From Collinsella sp. (GTDB lineage Bacteria; Actinomycetota; Coriobacteriia; Coriobacteriales; Coriobacteriaceae): a stretch of 64,000 nucleotides of DNA. A program made the position numbers and the translations under genes. Shown here piece after piece: positions 7,235 to 15,460 of the stretch (position 1 is the first letter of the stretch; each line of letters opens with the position of its first letter). The notes beneath the pieces were generated by a model. It worked only from the letters and a program-made list of their open reading frames with translations. It did no database searches and was not told the DNA's origin. Location of the stretch: the NCBI GenBank assembly GCA_018380195.1, contig JAGZUC010000005.1:1-64000 (forward strand), given 5' to 3'.

Positions 7235-8113
7235 ATGGCCGAACGCAACTATCTGAGTATCGGCCAAGTCGTCAACCTACTTCGAGGCGCATACCCCGAT
7301 CTTTCGAACTCAAAAATTAGATTTCTAGAGGATGAGGGGCTCATTACCCCTCATCGTACGCCTAAGGGATACCGTCAGTACTCCAAGGAGGACGTTGATC
7401 GCCTGGAGGTCATTCTGCACTTGCAGAAGACTCGCTACATGCCGCTCAACGTAATTAAGCAGCGCTTGGAAAACGCCACGGACCTGTCAACGCTCGCCTA
7501 CGAGGTGGGCTTGCTGTCCGATGTTCCACTCAAGACGGAACCCAAGGAGACTAAGCAAAAGCTACATCCCATCGAGACCATTCCCGATATGCTGGGCGTC
7601 GAGATTTCGTTTATCCGCTCGCTCGCCGAGAACGACCTCATTCGCATCATCAAGAGTCCGCAGAATCGTGAGCTCGTCGATGGCCGCGATTTTCCGATCA
7701 TCCGCTACTGCTCTGAGCTGTCGCGCTTCCATATCGAGCCCCGCAACCTGCGTCAGTACGTGTCTTCCGCCAACCGCGAGTCCTCGATGTTTGAGCAGGT
7801 GCTCGTGAGCATGCTCGGCATGGACACCTCCGATGACGAGCGCGACGCCAAGCTCGAGCGTGCGTTTAAGAAGCTTCACGACCTGACGGAGGGCGTGCAC
7901 ACCGCGCTGCTCAAGAACCGCGTTTTTGAGTCGCTCAACGCCGTGGTCGAGGACGCCGACATCGATGCACTCGATGAGGAAATCACTCGCTCCGAGTCCA
8001 CCAAGGCCAAAAACGAAGAGACAGTCGCGCCGGCTTCACACGAGGATTCTCTCGTAAAGCCGCTCAAGGTCGTCGCCCCTTCGCAATCCGGCACCGTCAC
8101 CGCGGGCAAGTAA
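7235..8113 (+). CDS. MerR-family regulator, FtsR-like
   Basis: 292 residues. The N-terminal MerR helix-turn-helix is 'YLSIGQVVNLLRGAYPDLSNSKIRFLEDEGLI-PHRTPKGYRQYS' (about 4-50), followed by the usual arm helices. A second, winged-helix-like segment lies at about 105-180, with an acidic C-terminal tail. This long two-domain form and its place directly after the GarA-like gene match the actinobacterial FtsR/Rv1828 group, which activates division genes such as ftsZ in corynebacteria. Start ATG 7235 is three bases after the FHA stop, implying co-transcription. Confidence 0.82.
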   Translation: MAERNYLSIGQVVNLLRGAYPDLSNSKIRFLEDEGLITPHRTPKGYRQYSKEDVDRLEVILHLQKTRYMPLNVIKQRLENATDLSTLAYEVGLLSDVPLKTEPKETKQKLHPIETIPDMLGVEISFIRSLAENDLIRIIKSPQNRELVDGRDFPIIRYCSELSRFHIEPRNLRQYVSSANRESSMFEQVLVSMLGMDTSDDERDAKLERAFKKLHDLTEGVHTALLKNRVFESLNAVVEDADIDALDEEITRSESTKAKNEETVAPASHEDSLVKPLKVVAPSQSGTVTAGK

Positions 8114-8153
8114 CAGCTGCCGCTTATCCGGCAACCCATTGAAAGGTCATGCA

Positions 8154-8684
8154 ATGTACGACTTCGAATCTCAAATCGTCGACATCCCCGACTATCCCGA
8201 GCCCGGAGTCATCTTTAAAGACATCACGCCGCTCTTCGGCAATTCCGAGGCGCTCAAAGCCATGACCGATGCCCTCGCCGAGCACTTTGCCGGCATGGGA
8301 ATCACCAAGGTCGTAGGTCCCGAGGCTCGCGGCTTTATGGTGGGCGTTCCCGTGGCCGTCGCTCTGGGCGCCGGCTTTGTTCCCGCACGTAAACCGGGCA
8401 AGCTGCCGCGCGAGACCGTAAGCCAGAGCTACGAGCTCGAGTACGGCACCGATTCAATTGAGATCCATGCCGACGCTATCAGCTCTAAAGATACCGTGTT
8501 GATTCTGGACGACTTGGTCGCGACGGGCGGAACCGTCGAGGCAACAGGTAAACTGGTGCGAGATATGGGCGCAAAGCTTGTGGGCTACGGGTGTATCCTT
8601 GAGCTTGCGTTTCTCAACCCGCGCGAGAAGCTCACGTCGACTGACGACGATGTGGAGCTCTTTAGCCTGGTGACGGTGGACTAG
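8154..8684 (+). CDS. apt: adenine phosphoribosyltransferase
   Basis: 176 residues from ATG 8154, with AAAGG upstream; a TTG at 8139 would overlap the ribosome site. It converts adenine and PRPP to AMP in purine salvage. The family start 'IVDIPDYPEPGVIFKDITPLF' is split over residues 8-28, the PARKPGKLPRE loop lies at about 77-87, and the PRPP-binding motif VLILDDLVATGGT is at 115-127. Length is normal. It follows the MerR gene at 40 bases, so it may be read from the same transcript. Confidence 0.96.
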   Translation: MYDFESQIVDIPDYPEPGVIFKDITPLFGNSEALKAMTDALAEHFAGMGITKVVGPEARGFMVGVPVAVALGAGFVPARKPGKLPRETVSQSYELEYGTDSIEIHADAISSKDTVLILDDLVATGGTVEATGKLVRDMGAKLVGYGCILELAFLNPREKLTSTDDDVELFSLVTVD

Positions 8685-8716
8685 CCGTTACCCTTAGTTA
8701 CTGGAAAGGAAACTAC

Positions 8717-9844
8717 ATGCGCACAGCAAACACGCACAAAAACATGGCACGCTGCGCTGCTACGGCAACCCTCGCTTGTGTTTTGGGCTTGGGCCTCGCG
8801 GCTCCTGCCTACGCCGATACCGCATCCGACCTTGCCGCTGCTCGTACGAAGCTCGAGCAGATCGGTACCCAAACCCAGCAGATTTACGATGAGCTCGCCA
8901 CGCAGACGCAGGCGCTCGATCAGACTGCTGGCGAGATCACGCAAAAGCAGCAGGAGATTGCTGACGGTCAGGCCAAGCTCTCGACCTATGTCGCCGGCGA
9001 GTACAAGACCGGCGGTCTGAGCCTGCTTCAGGTTCTAACGGGCGTTGACGACCTGAGCGATATGCTCAACCGTCTGTTCTACTACGGCAAAGTCTCCGAT
9101 AAGCAAGCTCAGACCATTCAAGAGGTCAAGGAGCTTAAGCAGCAGCTCACCGATAAGCAGTCCGAGCAGGAAAAGAACGTCGCAGCCACGCAAAAGAAGG
9201 TCGACGAGCTTAACGCCCAGCAGGCTGAAGCCCAGAACGTCGTAAACTCCCTGGATTCGCAGCTGCAAGCCGAGCTTGCCGCAGAGGCCGAGGCCAACGC
9301 CGCGCTGCAGGCCGGCATCAACGCCAGTACCGCCGAGAAGGCCACGGTGAGCAACGAGACTGCCGGTACGACCGAAAACACCAACAACGGTGGCCAGACC
9401 AGCAATAACAACAACCAGGGCGGCAACACTCCGGCTCCTACGCCGGCACCTGCTCCGACGCCGCAGCCCTCCACGCCTGCTCCGGCTCCGACGCCTTCTG
9501 TTCCGAGCCAGTCCGTCGATGGCGGCTCTGTTGTCTCGCGTGCGTACAGTAAGCTTGGTTGCGCTTATTCCTGGGGCGGAATTGGCCCGAACAGCTTCGA
9601 CTGCTCTGGTTTTGTTAGCTATTGCCTCACTGGTCGCTATTGCCGCCTGGGCACCACGGGTACCTTTATGGGCTGGACGCGTGTGTCCGATCCGCAGCCC
9701 GGTGACGTTGTGGTCAACTCGTACCACACCGGCATTTACATCGGTGGTGGTCAGATGATTCATGCTTCCGACTACAACACGGGTGTCATCATCAGCTCCG
9801 TTGCCGCCGGCATGAACAATAACTATATCTTCGTGCGTTACTAA
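8717..9844 (+). CDS. secreted NlpC/P60 peptidoglycan endopeptidase with coiled coil
   Basis: 375 residues. A signal peptide (1-33) ends 'AAPAYA-DT'. A long Gln/Glu-rich coiled coil follows (about 36-215), like the N-terminal halves of RipA/CwlO-type hydrolases. Next come an Asn/Gly-rich stretch and a Pro-Ala-Thr linker, then the NlpC/P60 domain (about 265-375). The catalytic cysteine is Cys296 (FDCSGF) and histidine His337 (SYHTGIYIG), with a third polar His349. It cleaves peptide cross-links in the wall; the coiled coil probably controls activity in division. Clear ribosome site AAAGGA; a terminator follows. Confidence 0.92.
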   Translation: MRTANTHKNMARCAATATLACVLGLGLAAPAYADTASDLAAARTKLEQIGTQTQQIYDELATQTQALDQTAGEITQKQQEIADGQAKLSTYVAGEYKTGGLSLLQVLTGVDDLSDMLNRLFYYGKVSDKQAQTIQEVKELKQQLTDKQSEQEKNVAATQKKVDELNAQQAEAQNVVNSLDSQLQAELAAEAEANAALQAGINASTAEKATVSNETAGTTENTNNGGQTSNNNNQGGNTPAPTPAPAPTPQPSTPAPAPTPSVPSQSVDGGSVVSRAYSKLGCAYSWGGIGPNSFDCSGFVSYCLTGRYCRLGTTGTFMGWTRVSDPQPGDVVVNSYHTGIYIGGGQMIHASDYNTGVIISSVAAGMNNNYIFVRY

Positions 9845-9868
9845 GTCATCTTACACAGCGTGTGAATG

Positions 9869-9908
9869 TGGACCTCGTGGCTTTAAGTCGCGAGGTCCAT
9901 TCGTTTTT
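9869..9908 (+). terminator. Rho-independent terminator of the NlpC/P60 gene
   Basis: TGGACCTCG (9869-9877) pairs with CGAGGTCCA (9891-9899), followed by a T-rich tail TTCGTTTTT. It lies 25 bases after the stop codon. Confidence 0.88.
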
Positions 9909-9924
9909 CTCTAATATTGTGCGT

Positions 9925-9949
9925 CTATCTAGTATTCAAAACTAGATAG
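9925..9949. promoter_or_regulatory. operator palindrome upstream of the DegV gene
   Basis: CTATCTAGT (9925-9933) and ACTAGATAG (9941-9949) are perfect 9-bp arms with a 7-base spacer, directly upstream of the promoter. The 11-mer AAAACTAGATA (9938-9948) recurs as its complement at 11599-11609, in the promoter of the DUF1836 regulator gene. The regulator probably binds both; that is inference. Confidence 0.65.
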
Positions 9950-9950
9950 C

Positions 9951-9980
9951 TGCACATTCAGTTTGCAAGATGGCTATAAT
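9951..9980 (+). promoter_or_regulatory. promoter of the DegV gene
   Basis: Consensus -10 TATAAT (9975-9980) with a weak -35 TGCACA (9951-9956), spacer 18. The palindrome at 9925-9949 abuts the -35. The ribosome site AAAGGA follows before ATG 10010. Confidence 0.65.
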
Positions 9981-10009
9981 TGTTGAGGAACAATTAGAAA
10001 GGACCCTCT

Positions 10010-10876
10010 ATGAGCTGGGCACTTATCTCCGATTCAAGCTGCAACCTCCGCGATTGGCAACCGACCGCGCCCCATACCACCTTTGCATTTGCGCCCCTCA
10101 GAATTCGAGTGGGGGAGCATGAATTCGTCGATGACCTTTCGCTCGATGTTCATGAGCTCAACTGCGCTGTTCAGGCGGAGACGAACGCTTCTTCGAGCGC
10201 TTGTCCCAGCGTAGGGGAGTGGGCCGAGCTCTTCAAATTGGCAGACAAGACCATCTGCATGCCGATCTCTGAGGGCGTGTCGGGCAGCTACAACGCGGCA
10301 GCCACGGCTCGCGATATGGTTCTTGCCGAGGAGCCCGACCGACAGATTCATCTAGTCAATTCACGCGCAGCTGGCGGCAAAATGGACCTCATTTTCTTGC
10401 TGTTCGACCGCTATCTTGCAAGCAATCCGAATGTCTCATTCGAGGACGCTTGCGCATACTTCGATAGCCTTGAACAGAACAGCAAAATCCTCTTCAGTTT
10501 GTGCAATTACGAAAACCTCGCCAAAGCCGGACGTATCCCTAAGGCAGCCGGCGTCATTGCCAACAAGCTCAATATCCGCATTTTGGGCACGGCGAGTGAG
10601 GCCGGTAAAATCGAACTCGTCGGGCACACGCGTGGCGAAAAGAAGATGCTCAACAAGATCATCGACACTATGGAAGCCGAGGGCTTTACGGGCGGTGAGG
10701 TCATCATCGATCACGTTGAGAACGAAGCTGGAGCCCAGGCGCTTACTGATCGCATAGTCGAACATTGGCCCGGCTCCAAGACCATCATCATGCCCTGCAA
10801 CGGCCTGGATTCCTATTACGCCGAGATGCACGGCCTCATCATCGGCTACGGCATGGGCGTAGCTTCAGGCAAATAA
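10010..10876 (+). CDS. DegV-family fatty-acid-binding protein
   Basis: 288 residues. The N-terminal 'ALISDSSCNL' strand-loop and the central 'PISEGVSGSYNAAATARDM' fatty-acid-contact loop are typical of DegV/FakB proteins, as is 'NYENLAKAGRIPKAAGVIANKLNIRI'. These proteins bind a free fatty acid and present it to the kinase FakA for phosphorylation. No fakA is seen in the window, so its partner lies elsewhere or is absent. Monocistronic: own promoter with a palindromic operator, and a bidirectional terminator after it. Confidence 0.92.
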   Translation: MSWALISDSSCNLRDWQPTAPHTTFAFAPLRIRVGEHEFVDDLSLDVHELNCAVQAETNASSSACPSVGEWAELFKLADKTICMPISEGVSGSYNAAATARDMVLAEEPDRQIHLVNSRAAGGKMDLIFLLFDRYLASNPNVSFEDACAYFDSLEQNSKILFSLCNYENLAKAGRIPKAAGVIANKLNIRILGTASEAGKIELVGHTRGEKKMLNKIIDTMEAEGFTGGEVIIDHVENEAGAQALTDRIVEHWPGSKTIIMPCNGLDSYYAEMHGLIIGYGMGVASGK

Positions 10877-10894
10877 AGTCCAACCAAGCAAAAT

Positions 10895-10940
10895 ACGGGC
10901 GGGACAAAGCGACAGATGGCTCTTTGTCCCGCCCGTTTTA
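10895..10940. terminator. bidirectional terminator between DegV and DUF1836 genes
   Basis: ACGGGCGGGACAAAG (10895-10909) pairs perfectly with CTTTGTCCCGCCCGT (10922-10936), loop 12 bases. TTTTAT follows on the plus strand and AAAAT precedes it, so it can stop transcripts from both convergent genes. Confidence 0.9.
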
Positions 10941-10948
10941 TACGTCGG

Positions 10949-11560
10949 CTAGCTATTAAACCCGTTGAACTTGAGATAGCTCATCAAGTAAGCCTTCGAA
11001 ACGAAGGAGGAAACCGCACTGCGCACAAGCAGCGACTCACGCGTTACCTGATGCGCCGTATCGGGAACCGGCGTCTGCTCGACAGAAAACGCCGAACGAA
11101 TCGATGCCTCGAGCTGATCAACCACATAGTCGAAGGCCGTCGGGGCATCGTAGCTCAAACGCTGAATGTTAAAGAGTGCCTGCACCGCAGCAATAGGTAG
11201 CACCTGCTTAAAGATGCAGATAGCGATCAGGCGGGCAATTTGCTCGCGGCCATATTGCTTTTTGACCGGAGCAGGCACCAGGCCAACCTTTACGTAGTTA
11301 TTGACCATCGATGGCGTAATGATAGGCTGCTCAACGCAAAGGGACAGCGGCTCCATCCACAGCGCGACATATTCAATGACCTGGTCGCGGTAGAGCGTCA
11401 CATTGGGCAACTGGTCATAGCGCGGCAGACTCAACGTATTGAGTTTGCGTACGATATCGGACTGAATAAATGCATCGGGCAGCACAGTAGGCTGAATATC
11501 CTCAGGCTTAATGCTGACCGACGAATCAGACATCGGAATAACGTGTTTAACGTGGTTCAT
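10949..11560 (-). CDS. DUF1836 putative transcription regulator
   Basis: 203 residues from ATG 11560, with GGAGG seven bases upstream; the frame is open to 11689 but that part crosses promoter and terminator sequences. It has the DUF1836 core 'LPRYDQLPNVTLYRDQVIEYV' (split at about 62-82) and 'ITPSMVNNYVKVGLVPAPVKKQYGREQIA', which resembles a MerR-type helix-turn-helix. The function of DUF1836 is not established. The shared operator motif upstream of this gene and of the DegV gene suggests that it represses itself and controls DegV. Confidence 0.85.
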   Translation of the reverse strand: MNHVKHVIPMSDSSVSIKPEDIQPTVLPDAFIQSDIVRKLNTLSLPRYDQLPNVTLYRDQVIEYVALWMEPLSLCVEQPIITPSMVNNYVKVGLVPAPVKKQYGREQIARLIAICIFKQVLPIAAVQALFNIQRLSYDAPTAFDYVVDQLEASIRSAFSVEQTPVPDTAHQVTRESLLVRSAVSSFVSKAYLMSYLKFNGFNS

Positions 11561-11584
11561 AAAGGTCCTCCGTTCATTTTCTAT

Positions 11585-11613
11585 ATTGTATTCTAGGTTA
11601 TCTAGTTTTACAT
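11585..11613 (-). promoter_or_regulatory. promoter and operator of the DUF1836 gene
   Basis: On the minus strand, -10 TACAAT (complement 11585-11590) is preceded by AAAACTAGATA (complement 11599-11609) in the -35/-10 spacer. A likely -35 lies at 11608-11613. The same 11-mer is one arm of the DegV operator. Placement in the promoter spacer is what a repressor site would look like. Confidence 0.55.
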
Positions 11614-11634
11614 ACCACATAACCGGAAAGTAAA

Positions 11635-11672
11635 AGTAGTTGGACAGCACATTGATACACCGTCCAACCACT
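11635..11672 (-). terminator. probable terminator of trxB
   Basis: On the minus strand, AGT-G-GTTGGAC pairs with GTCCAAC-T-ACT, followed by TTTTACTTT. It lies 42 bases after the trxB stop and before the DUF1836 promoter. Confidence 0.65.
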
Positions 11673-11714
11673 TTGTTAAAAGACAACAACCTTACATAAG
11701 ATATATTATCGTAC

Positions 11715-12653
11715 TTATCTACGGAGAAATGCGTATGCGCTGGTTGCCGCTATGGCTCCGTCAGAAACCGCGGTCACAACCTGGCGCAAACGCTTGGAAC
11801 GGATATCGCCAGCGGCAAATAGACCTGGCGTGCGGGTCGCCATGGATTCATCAGTCAGAATGCCGCCATCAGGCGCCAGATCGACTAGATGCTCGACAAG
11901 TTCGGTATGGGGTTGCGTCCCGGTATAGACAAAGATGCCGAAAGAGCCGGGCTCAAATGACTCGGTATGAATTTCCCCGGATGAATTGTCCTTAAAGGCG
12001 ATCGTCGTTGGCATGGCTTCGCCCGAGAGCTCCACAATACTAGTTTGGTACCTAACTGTAATATTGTCCTTTTCGAGTACTTTCTGAACAACACCATCAG
12101 GCGCACGGAACTGGTCGCGGCGCAGCACGATGGTCACACTGCTGGCAATGTCTGACAGGAACAGTGCCTCTTCGCATGCCGAATTGCCACCACCGATTAC
12201 AAAGACCTGTTTGCCGCGGAAGAACATGCCGTCACATGTTGCGCAATATGAAACGCCACGACCGCGATAGGTATCCTCGCCAGCGAAACCTGCCGGACGC
12301 GGCGTGGCACCCATGCAAGCGATAACGCTCGAGGCCAGCGTATCGCCCATGTCGTGATGCACTGTAAACAGCGCTGCATCGGCATCGTAATCGATACCCG
12401 TAACCATGCTCCATGCGACCTGCGCTCCCAGGCCCTCTGCATGCTGCTGAAAACGCTCGCCGAGTTCGGCGCCACTCAAGAGCGGAATGCCCGGATAGTT
12501 CTCGACTTCATTGGTCGTGGCGATCTGTCCGCCCGACATGCCCTGTTCAATCACGGTCGTCGTTAGGTTGGAGCGCGCCGCATAAATGGCCGCAGCATAG
12601 CCCGCAGGGCCGCCACCGATAATCGCAACATCGATCGGCTGATGGGTAGTCAT
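11715..12653 (-). CDS. trxB: thioredoxin reductase
   Basis: 312 residues from ATG 12653, with AGGAGG upstream; the frame is open further but has no ribosome site. FAD-binding GGGPAGYAAA is at 13-22, the redox-active pair is Cys137-Cys140 (CATCDG), NADPH-binding GGGNSACEEA follows, and the FAD end motif GDIRSKRLRQVVTAVSDGA is near the C-terminus. It reduces thioredoxin with NADPH. No trxA lies beside it. It is divergent from the glycosyltransferase gene. Confidence 0.95.
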   Translation of the reverse strand: MTTHQPIDVAIIGGGPAGYAAAIYAARSNLTTTVIEQGMSGGQIATTNEVENYPGIPLLSGAELGERFQQHAEGLGAQVAWSMVTGIDYDADAALFTVHHDMGDTLASSVIACMGATPRPAGFAGEDTYRGRGVSYCATCDGMFFRGKQVFVIGGGNSACEEALFLSDIASSVTIVLRRDQFRAPDGVVQKVLEKDNITVRYQTSIVELSGEAMPTTIAFKDNSSGEIHTESFEPGSFGIFVYTGTQPHTELVEHLVDLAPDGGILTDESMATRTPGLFAAGDIRSKRLRQVVTAVSDGAIAATSAYAFLRR

Positions 12654-12770
12654 GAAGAGACCTCCTGTCGAAAGATTGGCGTTCTTTGCGCTCATACCCA
12701 AATTTAGGCGAACGTGACACTCATGCACTACAATGATTCATTGCGAAACAAAGATGAAGGGGAGTTATCG

Positions 12771-14072
12771 ATGGATCAAACGCAGACGAGCAACGACGCT
12801 CCCCTGCCCACGCACAGCACTCCCCAATCGGAGCAGACCTCGCTCTTGGCTCAGCAAAAACCCCTCGTGACCATCGTGCACGCCTCGGTCGGGTCGGGCC
12901 ACAAGGCCGCCGCAAATGCGATTGCACAGGCATTCGACCTCATCCGCGGCACCAATGGTATCCCCGAGGATGTTGAGATTGAAGTGCTCGATATCCTCGA
13001 TTTTGGACGTATTAAATTCGACGGCAACAAAACGGCTGCCTCGTTTACCGGCGCCACGCGTCCAATATATGACTTGACCTGGCGTTATACCCTTACCGGA
13101 CACTTGCTTTGGGGCGGAGGCACGGCATGGTCACGTATTATGTTCCCTGCCTTCAACGAATATGTCCGCACCCGCAGGCCCATAGCCGTGGTCGCAACAC
13201 ACATCACGGCGGCCAACGTCGCTGTGGGTGCCCGCGTTATCACGGGTATCGATTATCCAGTCATCTGCGTACCAACAGACTATGAAGTCGAAGGCTTTTG
13301 GCCCCACAAGGACACCGACCTGTTCTGCGTAGCCAACGAATTTATGGCCGAGACACTTCGCCCCCGTAAAGTTCCCGAGACCAAAATCCGCATCACAGGC
13401 ATCCCCATTCGCGCCGGGTTTGATACGGACTACAATCGCGAGGAAGAACTCGAGAAGTTCAATCTCCCCGCTGACAAGACCGTTGTGTTGGTGATGGCCG
13501 GTGCCAGTTTGCCTCAACCGTACGTTCGCTTTCGCGCGGAGATGGACCGCACACTCCCCTTCCTGCGCAGCTTCGAGGACATGCACTTTGTCTTTTTGCC
13601 GGGCAAGGATGAGGAATACGCCACCCGCCTCAAGACGCTCTTCGACGCCATGAAGCTCGAAAACGTCACGGTTCTGGACTACGTGGACGACATGGCGGCC
13701 CTCATGCACGGCTGCGACCTGGCAATCCTCAAATCGGGCGGACTCACCGTCACCGAGTGCCTGTGCGCGCATCTACCGATGATCCTGCTGGGCAAATCAT
13801 ACGGCCAGGAAAAGGCCAACACCACGATGCTCACCGGCATGGGCGCCAGCATGCATGTCACCACCGCACGAGAACTCATCGTAACCCTACGTCACTTGCA
13901 CGACCATCCCGAATCACTCAAAGCCCTACTCATCAACGGCGAAGTGCTACGCCGCCCCCACGCAGCCGAAGACATCGCCATCGCAACCATGGAGCTAGTA
14001 GGCAAACCCCAAAAGCGCAAACGAGCCTTCTGCCGCTTCTACTGGGGCGGAAAACCCGCGCACATCCGCTAG
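12771..14072 (+). CDS. diacylglycerol glycosyltransferase (MGDG synthase/UgtP-like)
   Basis: 433 residues from ATG 12771 (GGGGAG upstream). After a polar N-terminus, 'VTIVHASVGSGHKAAANAIAQAF' (split about residues 33-55) is the MGDG-synthase N-terminal motif. The GT-B C-terminal half has 'CDLAILKSGGLTVTECLCAHLPMI', the nucleotide-sugar site. It probably transfers a sugar to diacylglycerol, making membrane glycolipid and perhaps a lipoteichoic-type anchor. TACAAT at 12729-12734 could be the -10. A family-A palindromic element starts ten bases after the stop. Confidence 0.87.
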   Translation: MDQTQTSNDAPLPTHSTPQSEQTSLLAQQKPLVTIVHASVGSGHKAAANAIAQAFDLIRGTNGIPEDVEIEVLDILDFGRIKFDGNKTAASFTGATRPIYDLTWRYTLTGHLLWGGGTAWSRIMFPAFNEYVRTRRPIAVVATHITAANVAVGARVITGIDYPVICVPTDYEVEGFWPHKDTDLFCVANEFMAETLRPRKVPETKIRITGIPIRAGFDTDYNREEELEKFNLPADKTVVLVMAGASLPQPYVRFRAEMDRTLPFLRSFEDMHFVFLPGKDEEYATRLKTLFDAMKLENVTVLDYVDDMAALMHGCDLAILKSGGLTVTECLCAHLPMILLGKSYGQEKANTTMLTGMGASMHVTTARELIVTLRHLHDHPESLKALLINGEVLRRPHAAEDIAIATMELVGKPQKRKRAFCRFYWGGKPAHIR

Positions 14073-14082
14073 TCGAATGTCC

Positions 14083-14186
14083 GCCGCTCTGTCGAAGCCG
14101 CCCTTATATCATTCCATGCTCAAACATTCTCGCTTCGCTGCGAAACTGCGCGTGGAACGATATAAGGGCGGCTCCGACAGAGCGGC
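14083..14186 (+). repeat. palindromic element A1 (104 nt)
   Basis: Left arm 14083-14116 and right arm 14153-14186 are 34 nt each and complementary except at two positions (A in the left arm facing C). The 36-nt loop 14117-14152 (TGCTCAAACATTCTCGCT...) is 35/36 identical to the loop of A2, read on the other strand. The arms differ from A2 over the outer 24 positions, but the inner ten (ATATCATnCC) are shared. No T-run follows. This is copy one of an uncharacterised structured element. Confidence 0.85.
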
Positions 14187-14443
14187 TGCGTTTACTTACT
14201 AGCAGCTACTTCGGTATCCCCTCCATTAGAACCTGCAAAGGTAAAACAGGAAAATATAAATACAGTAAGCCGATGCGACAAAAGGGGGTATCCCTTTGCC
14301 GCATACTAACTAGAACCTAAAACACATTCCCGGTTAGGATTTACAAGGATGTAGTCCAGCTAATAGAGAGTCAGAACAACAAACAAGTCGTAATTATATT
14401 GATGAGGCCCACCGCGCAAGTCGAAATACATATTCAAGTATGT
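14187..14443. other. AT-rich spacer between A1 and A2
   Basis: No gene is visible. This 257-base stretch is clearly richer in A and T than its surroundings and has only short hairpins (for example around GGGGGTATCCC near 14286). It is bracketed by the inverted pair of family-A elements. The convergent glycosyltransferase and dut genes lie outside them. Confidence 0.5.
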
Positions 14444-14547
14444 GGCCTCTCACCCGGGGCCCACACATATCGTCCCGCGCGCAGTTTCGCAGCGTAGCGA
14501 GAATGTTTGAGCACGGGATGATATGTGTGGGCCCCGGGTGAGAGGCC
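14444..14547 (-). repeat. palindromic element A2 (104 nt)
   Basis: Arms 14444-14477 and 14514-14547 (34 nt each, one mismatch at an A/G position) and a 36-nt loop 14478-14513. It is the same element as A1 in the opposite orientation with different outer arm sequence. It ends 21 bases after the dut 3' end. The fixed 34-36-34 layout in both copies argues against chance. Confidence 0.85.
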
Positions 14548-14568
14548 AACTCTACATCTTGAAAATGA

Positions 14569-15012
14569 TTAAGCGACGCCGCTGGAGCCGAAGCCTCCGT
14601 TGCCTCGGTCGGTTTTGTCTAGTTCTTCTACTTCTATGAGGTTGACCGTGGGGACTTCTTGGATGACGAGTTGGGCTATGCGGTCGCCTTTGTTGATTTG
14701 GATGTTGTTGGTAGGATCCAGGTTAATGAGGATAACCTTGAGTTCTCCTCGGTAGTGGGCGTCGATGAGGCCCGGCGTGTTAACTATAGACAGGCCCTGC
14801 TTGATGGCCAAGCCGCTGCGGGGCTGGACAAAGCCGGCGTAGCCGTCGGGCAGGGCGATGGCCAACCCAGTAGAGACCAGATGGCGTTCGAAGGGCTTCA
14901 GGACGCAGTCCTCGTTGGAGCGCAGATCCAAGCCGGCATCGGTGGGATGGGCGTATTTGGGAAGCTCGACGGTGGGGTCGAGACGCTTTATGTTGACGGT
15001 AATGTTGGACAT
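14569..15012 (-). CDS. dut: dUTP diphosphatase
   Basis: 147 residues with all five trimeric dUTPase motifs in order: [33 protein letters not shown] and the C-terminal [10 protein letters not shown] that closes over the active site. It hydrolyses dUTP to dUMP, keeping uracil out of DNA and feeding thymidylate synthesis. ATG 15012 is four bases after the nrdR stop, so both are one transcript linking two nucleotide-pool functions. Length is normal. Confidence 0.96.
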   Translation of the reverse strand: MSNITVNIKRLDPTVELPKYAHPTDAGLDLRSNEDCVLKPFERHLVSTGLAIALPDGYAGFVQPRSGLAIKQGLSIVNTPGLIDAHYRGELKVILINLDPTNNIQINKGDRIAQLVIQEVPTVNLIEVEELDKTDRGNGGFGSSGVA

Positions 15013-15016
15013 GGAA

Positions 15017-15460
15017 TCACCTTAGCTTGTCGAGCTCTTGCAGAAACTCATCGACGTCTTTGAAATCGCGGTAGACCGAGGCAAAGCGGATGTACGCCAC
15101 CTTGTCGATCTTGGCCAAGCGCTTGAGTACCATGTCACCCAACTCATGGGACGTAACGGCCGTCAGCGTGCGAGAGCGCAGCTCGACCTCGATGTCATCG
15201 ATAATCTCATTAAGCTTCTTAGTGTCGATATCGCGCTTGATGGTGGCGCGCATCAAGCCGACGAGCAGCTTATTGCGATCGAACCGCTGCTTGGTTCCGT
15301 CTGACTTAATAACCTCGATTGGATCTTCACATCGCTCGAACGTTGTAAAGCGGTAGTTACACGAGCAACATTCGCGACGGCGCTTAATGGTGTTATTTGA
15401 CTCCTGCATACGGGAATCAACGACACGGGTATGTGCCTTGCCGCATTTGGGACAGCGCAT
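15017..15460 (-). CDS. nrdR: ribonucleotide reductase repressor NrdR
   Basis: 147 residues. The N-terminal zinc ribbon [15 protein letters not shown]...[12 protein letters not shown] (Cys3, Cys6, Cys31-34 region) is followed by the ATP-cone domain (about 48-138). It senses the dATP/ATP state and represses ribonucleotide reductase genes. The start codon and part of the ribosome site lie in a perfect 12-bp hairpin (15455-15498). No nrd genes are in the window. Confidence 0.96.
   Translation of the reverse strand: MRCPKCGKAHTRVVDSRMQESNNTIKRRRECCSCNYRFTTFERCEDPIEVIKSDGTKQRFDRNKLLVGLMRATIKRDIDTKKLNEIIDDIEVELRSRTLTAVTSHELGDMVLKRLAKIDKVAYIRFASVYRDFKDVDEFLQELDKLR

Noticed and set aside
11561..11689. 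Upstream extension of the DUF1836 gene
   Set aside because: It includes the promoter, shared operator and part of the trxB terminator; ATG 11560 with GGAGG is better.
14083..14547. Family-A repeats as a CRISPR array or ordinary terminators
   Set aside because: Only two copies, in opposite orientation, 257 bases apart; no T-runs; loops, not arms, are conserved.
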